Position numbers and translations under genes: made by a program. Shown piece by piece: positions 55,120 through 64,000 of a stretch of 64,000 bases of DNA (position 1 is the first letter of the stretch; each line of letters opens with the position of its first letter). The stretch lies in the NCBI GenBank assembly GCA_020726505.1, contig JAHLEZ010000024.1:434001-498000 (forward strand), in the 5' to 3' direction. Below the pieces are notes generated by a model. The model was not told the DNA's origin. It saw nothing but the letters and a program-made list of their open reading frames with translations, and did not search any database. This stretch comes from Leptodontidium sp. MPI-SDFR-AT-0119. Taxonomy: Eukaryota > Ascomycota > Leotiomycetes > Helotiales > Leptodontidiaceae.

Positions 55120-56335
55120 TTAATACTCGAATGTGGCGCCCTGGCAGAGATGTTACTATAGACGAAGCCATCAAGTGATATACTGGTCGATCGAAAAACA
55201 TTACGATAGTCCCTAGAAAGCCTATTTCGACTAGGTTAAAGATATGGGTTGTTACACAACGAGGTTTCTTTCTCCGATGGGTATTTTATAGACTAAGAAA
55301 GAAAGGAGGGCTTATTAGGGTACGAAAACCGAAGGAAATTAATAAAACTTAGTTTGTGGTGCCACATCTTTTGAGCTTACTCCCGCCTACTAACTACTAC
55401 GTTTACCTTAATAACTTATTTACGTCGGTCTCTCTTTTTGAATATTTATGGAAGTTAGGTTATGCGGCAACTAGTATAGCACGTACGTCTTCTAGAATTG
55501 TTAAAGATTTAGTTGATTTAAAGGCTAAGGACAAAGGGCCGAATGCTATGCCTTGGGGAACAGTTCATGCCTTCCCAACTGAGTCGAATATAGTCAACCA
55601 AACCGGGTTTAAAGACAGCGCTTTTGCTCTTACAATGTCGACATTTTAGGACGGCATAAAGAAGGTCTTACGGCTGCGAAAACGTCCTAAATTGACATCT
55701 AGTAATGCAACAACATTAAGGGTTTCTTTTAGGGATAAAGCCACTAAACACCTTTGGATTCCTCAGCTCTACGACGCCTATAACTATAATATAGGATATG
55801 TCGATATAGGGGATTAACTGCAAGGTTATAACGCTAGTTTACGTCGCTTGCGTAGGGGTACTGTACAGGCCCTACATTAGTTCTTACTTTTGGTCGTCTT
55901 AAGTAACTATTATTTAATCGCACAGTTCTATGAAGTTAAAGAGAGTACAGTTAACCTTCGTAATCAAGACGATTTTAGAATACAGATTATTGAGGCTTTA
56001 ATAGTAATAAGTAAGGCTACCTTAGAGGTATCGGACGCCTTTATCGCCCTAGTAGAATCAAGGAAACGCCGGCACTTAGGCATATCCCAAGACAAGTATA
56101 AAGTGCTTATCTATCGCCACGAGCACGTTAAATTGGCTATTAGGTTAGACTGTTGGGCATGTAAAGGGGGTAGGCTTTAGGAGGCGGTACCGAGAAAAAG
56201 AATAGCTCTGGCAGAAATAGCTATTAATGCTGGCCGTCCTACAACTCGGAAGATTACAATCTTTGGGTGCAAGCAGTGTCAGGTCAACCTTTGTAATAAT
56301 AACTATTGCTTTGACCTCTACTATAGAAAATCATA
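55120..56335 (+). pseudogene. piggyBac-type transposase relic (DDE_Tnp_1_7)
   Basis: One plus-strand frame gives PGRDVTIDEAIK (first catalytic Asp region), PRKPISTRLKIWVVTQRGFF, LPPTNYYVYLNNLFTSVSLF, GPNAMPWGTVHAFPTESNIV and KHLWIPQLYDAYNYNIGYVD. The C-terminal Cys-rich part reads CWACK, FGCKQCQVNLC and NYCFDLYY. This is the order of fungal piggyBac transposases. Stops (TGA after AIK, TAG in KT-stop-FVV, and others) break it. At the second catalytic site, family members have DN-x-F-x-S whereas this copy has NN (LNNLFTS), a G-to-A change. No TTAA-flanked ends were identified. The motif cluster TTCGCTTAATTTAGGGCCTCGC lies just downstream. Confidence 0.75.
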
Positions 56336-56569
56336 AATCTATTGCGCTCACAGCTTAATTTTGGGTGGGGGACGAAATTTGGTGATGTTCGCTTAATTTA
56401 GGGCCTCGCTTACAGGCTTTACAGGGCATTCTTACAGGCTCTTCAGCGACGTGTATGGAATGGCATTTAAGGGGATAATAGTATACGTAATAATAGTAGC
56501 GGCTGTCGCAGGTGTTAGAGTAAGAGCTAACCTTACAGTCGGCTTTAACTCACAAATCTTATATTAAGG

Positions 56570-58450
56570 AAAGCTTCTGAAAGCTCTAAAGAACTAAGTA
56601 AAGTTAGATAGCCACGCCTAAGGTACACAATTTAGAGTAGACGTAGAGAGAGAAATCTCTAACTTAAAAGCTCGAAACTACTAGAGAATAATTCCTAGGG
56701 AAGACACAATAACACTACCGATTCCTTTAAAATAAGTCTTTATATATAAAGTAGATTCAGTAAGATAATTAACGCGCTACTAATCGCGCATCGTAATACG
56801 AGGAGACATATAAGACGACTTAACGATTCTTTCAACTTACGCTATAACGCTCGCTACACGCTCTTTTAGGGTAGTTATAGTACTAGCGGCCCAGTTCGAC
56901 TTCAAAGTCAAGCAATTCGACGTGGTTAATGCCTTCGTGAACGCTAAGAAAGACAAGAGGAGCGCCTTAGTGTCGTATTTGTTAGATTTTGACTTCGGTA
57001 ACTCGTGCCGATTCTACGCTGGAGAACAGCCGAAGTAATCTCCACTGCTTACGCGGCCCGGAAATTACTCTCGTATTCGATTACGTAGTCCGTAAGAGCC
57101 ACGTAATCGATTACGTAGTCGTCGAAGCTTCTAGAGAAGCTATTATTATGTATATAACTACCAAAGAGCCCTTATGGCTCTTCTCTCAAGCAAGCAATCT
57201 ACTTTGTCTCTAATCACGTGTTCACCTACTGCGCTTCCTCTCTTCTGATTGGCCCACTTATTTTCACAGTATTATTTACTAAACGGCTAGAAAAGACTAG
57301 GCATAGTAATAGAGATCGACCGAGCCTTGTATAGTCTAAGAGACTCCCCTGCGCTATAGTATAAAGACTTCGCTATAACGCTTAATAAGCTCCAACTTAC
57401 CCTATTAACTAAAGAGCCTTATATATTCACAAATAAAACAAGAATAGTCTTTATAATATTTTATGTCAATAATATTTAAGTTCTATATTACGCCTAAACG
57501 CTAAAAAAGGATAATAAATTATTAATAAGTTATACTTAGCCTACGAACTTATAATAATAAGAGACGTAAAGTAGTTCTTAAGAGTAAAAGTAATTAAGGA
57601 CTGAGATAAGAAGTTAATGTCGCTATTATATAATATATATATTAAGAAAGTCACACAAAAGTTTAGTTTAATAAACGGGAAGTGCCCGAGCACGCCTTTA
57701 TTATACTACGACCTTATTAAACATACTAGAACCGCTACTTTAAAGTAAATTAAAGAGTACTAAGAGAAAGTTAAGTCAGTCCTTTATATAATTATTATAA
57801 TACGGCCAGACGTCGCTTTCGCTACGTCTTAGTTATTATACTTCTTAACGAACCTGAGCGACAAGTACTTAGAAGTAATAAATTAGACTATTAAATACTT
57901 ATTTAGCTCGCGATTCCTAGTTATTATCTATTATTACGAAGACAGGGAGACTCATCTAATTGTAGCCTCAGACGCTTTATTCGTCGACGACGAGTTTACA
58001 CAGTATTCCTCTTAAGGATTTATTATTATATTATTTAGGAGTGCGATCGTTTAAAAAGCTTCAAGACAAAATACTATAATTACTTTAACGACGGAAGTAA
58101 AGTTACTCGCGTTAGAACGTATAATAAAGGAGGTTATAGTACTCCAGCGCTTCTTTAAGGAATTAATATTTAATATAAGAGCTCTATAGAATATATTTTA
58201 CGACAATAAACAGACAATTCGCCTAATAATTAAAGAGAACTAACGTATTTTAATTAAATTACGGCACATCGATATACAAAACATATAACTATAATAAAAG
58301 TATAAGAAAGGGAGTTTTTAAGTGACGTATCTCTTAATAAATAATATATTAATAGACGACTTAACGAAAAACTTACCCTGACAAAAGTTTAAGACGTTCG
58401 TAACATTACTAAACCTTTAAGACGCTCAAGCGACTATCAAAGAGCTCACT
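56570..58450 (+). pseudogene. Ty1/Copia pol relic (reverse transcriptase-RNase H), split by a solo LTR
   Basis: Before the insertion: LPIPLK-stop-VFIYKVDS, AAQFDFKVKQFDVVNAFVNA. After it: VIEIDRALYSLRDSPALWYK, RIVFIIFYVNNIQ-type sequence with the catalytic DD changed to NN, YIKKVTQKFSLINGKCPSTP, RPDVAFATSQLLYFLTNLSD, and an RNase H part (HLIVASDALFVDDEF, TTEVKLLALERIIKEVIVLQ). Frame and meaning continue exactly across 56,979/57,274, confirming the solo LTR as an insertion. Stops are frequent. Gag and integrase of this copy are not visible upstream, where the piggyBac relic lies. Confidence 0.75.
56980..57268 (+). mobile_element. Solo LTR (289 bp) with perfect 5-bp target duplication
   Basis: The sequence starts TGTTAGATTTTGACTTCGG and ends TTATTTTCACA (TG...CA). 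It is flanked by GTATT on both sides (56,975-56,979 and 57,269-57,273). It carries a perfect 16-bp palindrome ACGTAATCGATTACGT (57,101-57,116). A second copy lies at 59,574-59,864. It interrupts the Copia reverse transcriptase, so it is younger than that relic. Confidence 0.85.
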
Positions 58451-58566
58451 TAAGCTACGTACTATAGTACAATTATACTCTTTTATTTTTATATATTATA
58501 TTCAAATCACAGTTATAATAATAAAGAAGCTATAAAATAAAAAGTAAAAGTTGTTTATATTTAAGG

Positions 58567-58755
58567 GACACGTTCTTAAGCTACCACTTCAGGGTTATAA
58601 AGTCACTCCGACACGCAAGAAAGACAATAATATAAAGGACACGTTCTTAAGCTACTACTTTTAGGTTATAAAGCCGCTCTAACGCACCCGTAGACAAATA
58701 AAACACTAAAGTAATATTCCTAAGCTACGACTTACGAGTTACAAAGCCCCTTTTA
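58567..58755. repeat. Degenerate tandem repeat, about 66-70-bp period, three units
   Basis: GGACACGTTCTTAAGCTACC or its variants, followed about 15 bp later by GGTTATAAAGYC, occur at about 58,567 and 58,637; a more diverged third unit (CCTAAGCTACGACTTACGAG) is near 58,720. It lies directly downstream of the Copia RNase H relic and could be that element's 3' region. Confidence 0.5.
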
Positions 58756-59573
58756 CTTATAAGAGAGGGAGTAAAAGGTCTACTAACTGCTAAGTGGCTT
58801 TAATTAACACGTTAACTTCCGCGAGAGTAAAGGCGCGGGCAGTAGAGCGCGCTATAACAGCGGCGACTAACGGTCTACTAACACTAATAGTAATATTAGT
58901 ACTAATATTAATAGAGTTAAAGGCAGCTTTAACGTTAATAACAAGGCGAGGGGAGGGCATAATAAACTCTCTATAAAAAGTAACTATAATAAGGTTAAAC
59001 GTTATCTTAAATTAACAAGGGAGAACTTACGAGTAAGAGAACTAGCGACTAGCTTATCTTCCTCTTCCTCCTCTTTTAATACAGCCTTAATAGCAGCTCG
59101 ACGGGCGGTAAGGTGCTATAAGTTAAAGTTAACTTAAGCTATTATAATACCTCGCGACCGCTATAAATATATACACGAGAACTCTCTAAGAGAGCTTTAG
59201 TTACTAAGTAGTTAGCGAAGAGGGCCGCGGCGTGGTAAGGAGCAGGGGCACAACTAGCCTTATTATTTTTATAATAATAAAAACACTACACTGACAACGC
59301 CTCGTTATAATATAGTTCGCCCGGCTCTCCCCGTATACTACTACGAATATAATAAAAGCAGGGGACAACACGAGTAGCTCTAGCCACGGCGAGACACTGA
59401 AAGGTTAATAGTAATTATTATAGTAGTAAGGGTAATAGTAGCGTAAAGAGGCGGCGGGCGGCCTATAAAACTAATATTAATATATATTTAACTCTCGATC
59501 TAAGGCTTCCGCAGCCTCAAAATAATATTATAACTCTCAAATTAACGACTAAAAAGGAAAGGAGCTTAATACT
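58756..59573. other. 0.8-kb stretch, weak coding signal only
   Basis: The minus strand has a short coherent fragment (NYLVTKALLESSRVYIYSGR and an acidic VLKEEEEDKLVASSLT in another frame), but no recognisable domain and many stops. A plus-strand frame of 60 codons at 58,794 is low-complexity and not supported. Confidence 0.25.
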
Positions 59574-59864
59574 TGTTAGATTTTGACTTTGGTAACTCGT
59601 GCCGATTCTACGCGAGAATAACCGGAGTAATCTCTACTACTTACGCGGACCGGAAATTACTCTCGTATTCGATTACGTAGTCCGTAAGAGCCACGTAATC
59701 GATTACGTAGTCGTCGAAGCTTCTAGAGAAGCTAATATTGTATATAACTACTAAAGAGCCCTTATAGCTCTTTTCTCAAGCAAGTAAGTAATTTACTTTG
59801 TCTCTAATCACGTGTCCTCACTTACTACGCTTCCTCTCTTCTAATTAGCTCACTTATTTTCATA
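59574..59864 (+). mobile_element. Second copy of the 289-bp LTR
   Basis: It aligns along its length with 56,980-57,268, starting TGTTAGATTTTGACTTTGG and ending TTATTTTCATA, with the same 16-bp palindrome (59,693-59,708). Flanking pentamers do not match, so it may be a solo LTR with a mutated duplication or one end of a rearranged element. It is more AT-shifted than the first copy. Confidence 0.7.
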
Positions 59865-60600
59865 TAGTAGTAATTCGCTAAAGTAGCTTATTATATTAAT
59901 TACTAACACGCTTTTCTTAATTGAGATTACTAACTAGACTCAGACTAGTATTACCGCTGCTTCTGTTCAAACGCTTATTGAGAAAGCCATACTAGTTTCT
60001 CTTAATTGAAGTAAACTAGTCCCCTTTGAGCCCTTACTAACCCGATTAGGACGTATTACAGACCCGAGGCCTTTAACCCTAAGACTAAACCCTAGGGAAA
60101 TCATAACTTAGTAGTCCCTAGACGTTATAAGCGTGCGTAGCCACCTAAATTGCGGTTCTAGGTCTTATAACAAGCTTCTCATTCCTAGGTGCCCATACCT
60201 TTATGGCGCTAGTAGTAGCTATTAGTAGCGTATTAGCGTGGCTATATTAAGGAGTGGCTGTCCGGATCGTTACTAGTCTAACACAAATTATAGTGGTTTT
60301 AGGCTTTTCTAGCTATATAAGAAGCCATCCTCGGAGAGGGTTATAGTTAGTTAAGCTTATTTACCTCCTGTGAGATAAACTAAACTAGTAGTGGCGCTAG
60401 CGTTGTAATAAGAGCCTAAGCAGACCGCTAGGAACCCTGTTATAATACTAGTTAAGCGAAACCCTTAGTAAGGTAATATATAAGTCCTTAGCAAGACTTT
60501 TACCTTAATATATCGATTTTAAATCGATTTAGGGCATACCAAATCAAAGAGGGAGCCTTAACGTGAGGTTAAAGACTTAAATAAAGTCTAAGACTAAAAT
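59865..60600. other. Non-coding stretch upstream of the second Copia relic
   Basis: Likely 5' LTR or leader of the Copia relic that follows, but I could not find the partner repeat because the 3' end lies outside the window. The segment GTTTCTCTTAATTGAAGTAA and a related one near 59,920 recur within it. Confidence 0.3.
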
Positions 60601-63600
60601 AGTCTAAATCACTATAAGTGATATTTACCTAAGAGGAATCAAAGAAGCTAAACTCAATCGAGATAAGCTCAAAATAGCTGCTACTGCCTTTAAGGGAGAG
60701 AAACTAGTAGGGAAATCTAATTATATTAAGTGGATAAATCCCGCTAGTCTATTCCTGGAAATTAATAGCTATATGCCTTATATTTCCGGCAAAGCTTCAC
60801 CTCTGGACTAATCCTTATATTACGCTAGGGGTACCGAAGGAGGTAGATCCGTATTAGCCCCCTATTCTTAAGAGCTAGCTGTAAAATACTATAAGAAGCT
60901 AGACTACTTTGAGACTCAAAGCCAAAAAGCGCTAGGGGCGCTAAAGTCGATAATATCGCTAGAAAATCAAGAGCGATTCAAAGACAAAAATACGGCTAAG
61001 AAGCTGTGGAACGCTATTCAGGCTACTTTCGGCTAATTAACGCTAGAGCTAGTTAGTCGTTATATAAACCAAATCGTCGACTCTAATTACAGCTCTTATA
61101 AGAGTATAGACGAATATACTAGCGTAATCTAATCGAGCGCCATATACCTAAAACAGCTAGACTGTGAGATTCCCAAGCCCGTAATAGCTAGCCTAATACT
61201 AAAAGGCTTGCCGAGCTCTTTTGACGCCTTTTCGTCTCGTAAATACGAGAAAATGTCAAGTAATCTTAAGAATATTGATATTAACGGTCTAATTAACGAC
61301 TTAATTTCGGAAGAAGCTCGTATAGGGGCTAACGCTGACCTTAACGCTAATAAAGCGTCTAAAGGCGGTAGAGGCAATAATAGAAAATACTGTAATAAAT
61401 GTAAAGTCACGGGACATATAACGTCTACGTACTAGGTCTTACACCCGGAGCTAAAGCCTAATAATTCGGAAAATCCGAATAATAAGCCTAATAAGGCTAA
61501 AAAGGCTAAGGAGTCAAAAGGCGAGCAGAAAACAGAGTCTAGTAAGGTTATTATAACCGTATCTAAGACTAATTCGCCGCCAAATAAGTATATAACGGCT
61601 AGAAAGCCTATAAAGGCAAATAAGCCTAAAATGCAGCTTAAACCTTCCCTACTTATAAGTACTTTTATAAATACCGTAGTAGAGGACTTAAGCGAATCCG
61701 ATTCCGACTAATCAGAACGTGATATTGCAAATTAAGCTTTTAGAACAGTTTATAATTACAGACTAGTTCTAGACTCCGGTGCTAGCGAGCACTACACGCC
61801 TAATAAGGGATAGCTTCTTAATTATAAGCCTACTCTTCGAAAATCGGTTACAATCGCTAACGGCGACGTATTACCGGTACTAGGCATAGGAGATATTCCT
61901 ATAAAGGGCAATAATAGCCTAAAAGTAGTTATCTAAGGGGTAAACTATATTCCGGGGCTAAAAACGACCCTATTAAGCTCACGGGAAATGACTCAAAAAG
62001 GCTAGTCAATTAACTTTACTAAGAACGGTGCTTTATTAAAGTATAAAAAGGGCTAATTAGAGGCTAAATGGGATTATAACGCCTATTACGTTCAAGCGGA
62101 AGTTGACTACGACGTCTTAGAGCCTATAATATATTAGGTAGACTCAAATACGTCGCTAGACCTTTACTATAAGAGGCTAGTGTATATAAATAAAGAGTCG
62201 ATTCTTAGAACGATCGAGAAAAGCCATAGATTAAAGAAAATCCGACAAAAAGACGTAAAGCTAGCCGACTGTAACGCTTGTAATAGCGGCAAAATGCACG
62301 TGATCGGCAGTAAGAAGCCTATATTAGACGCGCCACCCTTGACTATATTCGATATCGATATCGCAGGGCCTTTTAAAGTCAAAGGACTTAAAGGAGAGCG
62401 CTATATCCTCACTATTACATATAGAGGATCACGAGCTATATAACTATATGCCTTAAAACTCAAAGCCGACGCTTATGACGTACTAATCGACTTCTGTAAT
62501 ATAATAAATACACAGTTTAGTTAAAAAGACGTCAAAATCAAATTTATAGCGAATATTAAAGCTTTTAAGCTTAATAACGTAGGGGAATTTAAGTCTAATA
62601 AATGGACGCTTTTTTATAAGCAAAAAGGGTATTTTTGTGAATACACTAGCCCTTATTCCCCTTCCTAAAACGGGATAGCCGAAAAGTTAAATAAATACTT
62701 AATAAAACAGCTAATTAGCGTTTATAAGGCTAAGAGGATACCCTTGTTTTTATGGCTATATGTATTACAAGGGATAGCTTATATCAAGAATCAGTTATAT
62801 AACTCCGTCATAAAGAAGACGCCTTTTGAAGCTCTATGTGGTAAATTACTGACAATCGATTATATTCGCATACTAAGTTCTTTAACTTACGTACTTGAGA
62901 ATAAAAGAGCTTATAAGCTAGCTAATAAATCCGACAGGAGTATCCTTGTAGGTTTTAAGTCTTTTAATAACTACTTAGTTTATTTACCGAGTAAAAGAGC
63001 CGTTATAAGCTCTAAAAACGTCCTAATAAAAGAGGATTTAATCCTTAAGGACGACATAACAGAAGAGACTGATAAAATCGACTACAATAATATAGTCGAA
63101 ACACTTGAAGAGTTTAAAGGCGCTAGTAATAATACTACTAAGTCAATAAGTGGTATTAACGACGAAATACTTAATAAAGGTAATATAAGCGAAAAGTCGC
63201 CTATCGACTAATCAGAGGGCGAGAAAACGGATTTTAAAGACGAATCCGACTTATTCACACAAGAGCTCCCTCAAACGCCAAAGGTCAATAAAAGGCCTAA
63301 TACAGCTAGCCCGGAAATACCTAAAGCGCCTATTAAAAGGCCTAGAAAGGATTATTCGAGTTAGGAGCCTAACGTCGTAACTAGAAACGCTAGTGCTAGC
63401 GCCAAAGACTCTAATAACTCTTCGGAAAATCAGCCAGTAATATAATTAAGCTCTAATACGGCTATTCGCCAGCTAAACGACTGGTTGATCGAAGAGGAAA
63501 AAGAAGCTTTTTCTGTCTATAAAGACGTTAAGAGACTAGCTTCTATAGCTCTAATAAGCTCTAAAATAGACGAAGATCTAGAAATAGGGCTAATAAAGCT

Positions 63601-64000
63601 ACCTGAAGAGCTAGAGGCTGATAAAATCGTTATTAAACGAGAAAAAGGCCTTTAAATCTATGAGCCTAAAAGCCTTAAAGAGGCTATAGCCTCTCCGTAT
63701 AAGGACTATTAGCTAAAAGCCATGGAAAAAGAAGCTAATTCCCTAGAAAGTCATAATACTTGGGAAATAGTGCCAAAAGACGCTAGTAAGGCTTATAAGC
63801 CTTTAAAAACGAGGTGGGTATATAAAATTAAAGAATCACCTAATTTCTTTAAATTCAAAGCTAGATTCGTCGCTAAAGGGTTCGAGCAACTCTATGGCCT
63901 TAACTACGTCGATACGTTCGCTAGCGTAGTAAAACAAATGGCTTGGCGACTAATATTCGCCCTAGCGGTCCTTTATAGTTAGGTTATATAGAAAGTTAAT
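60600..64000 (+). pseudogene. Ty1/Copia gag-pol relic, truncated by window end
   Basis: One plus-strand frame runs from about 60,600 to the window end with some twenty TAG/TAA codons and no frameshift. Order: gag (YIKWINPASLFLEINSYMP, FKDKNTAKKLWNAIQATFG); a zinc knuckle CNKCKVTGHITSTY whose last Cys reads Tyr; protease VLDSGASEHYTP; integrase zinc part (IEKSHRLKKIRQKDVKLADC, NACNSGK) and core (TIFDIDIAGPFK, NGIAEKLNKYL). Then comes a spacer and the start of reverse transcriptase (NTWEIVPKDASKAYKPLKTR, YVDTFASVVKQMAWRLIFAL). That order (integrase before reverse transcriptase) defines Copia. Stops sit at Gln/Trp-type positions, as RIP makes. Confidence 0.85.

Larger units (their letters stand above)
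45060..64000. other. AT-rich, TpA-saturated RIP block
   Basis: From about 45,060 base composition changes abruptly: TAA, TTA and TAT words dominate, CpA/TpG are scarce, and every recognisable coding frame is a transposon relic. It contains Gypsy, piggyBac and two Copia relics plus solo or short LTR elements. Local GC-richer islands (about 50,460-51,250 and parts of 60-64 kb) interrupt it. The composition statement is from reading, not from a computed index. Confidence 0.75.

Noticed and set aside
56980..59864. The two 289-bp LTR copies as the pair of one element.
   Set aside because: The left copy has its own perfect target duplication on both sides, and the DNA between is an older Copia pol relic whose frame continues across the left copy.

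Overview
The window looks like transposon-rich, accessory-type DNA from a filamentous ascomycete (Pezizomycotina). The support is: very short introns (about 44-78 nt) with fungal-type branch sites; fungus-restricted families (2EXR, DUF3723, a fungal kinase-like family); and widespread C-to-T change at CpA on both strands. That last pattern turns CAG, CAA and TGG into TAG or TAA without breaking reading frames, which is the signature of repeat-induced point mutation (RIP). I cannot name the species. Few genes look intact: a hAT transposase, the two ORFs of a LINE, and one 2EXR gene.

Layout. 1-5.6 kb: relics including a TFIIS-N-like domain protein (minus) and two unidentified frames. 5.85-8.82 kb: an intact hAT element. 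9.2-18.9 kb: point-mutated genes (zinc-finger-like protein, 2EXR, kinase-like protein, DUF3723, membrane protein) plus a 17-bp-period repeat. 19.3-19.66 kb: a hairpin-rich ~79-bp minisatellite. 19.68-28.77 kb: a head-to-tail array of Helitron units, one ~8-kb autonomous-type unit with a stop-riddled RepHel gene and a second gene, then a 189-bp unit, an 887-bp unit and a fourth 5' tip. 30.0-31.06 kb: a damaged coiled-coil gene. 31.19-37.16 kb: an intact full-length LINE in a 23-bp target duplication. 37.2-39.0 kb: GRF zinc finger and dynamin C-terminal fragments head to head. 39.3-40.0 kb: the intact 2EXR gene. 41.6-43.6 kb: damaged BTB and chromodomain-like/AT-hook genes on the minus strand.

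From about 45.06 kb to the end the sequence becomes an AT-rich, TpA-saturated block: a Ty3/Gypsy relic (minus) split by a small non-autonomous LTR element, a piggyBac-type transposase relic, a Ty1/Copia pol relic split by a solo LTR, and a second Copia gag-pol relic running off the window end.

How it fits together. No cellular pathway is encoded here. The story is of layers: old elements destroyed by RIP, a middle layer of RIP-marked genes (DUF3723 and others of the kind often carried on giant fungal mobile elements), and young insertions (hAT, LINE) without in-frame stops. The Helitron array is the most unusual structure. Coordinates of decayed genes are approximate. Family calls are from motifs read by eye, with no database search.
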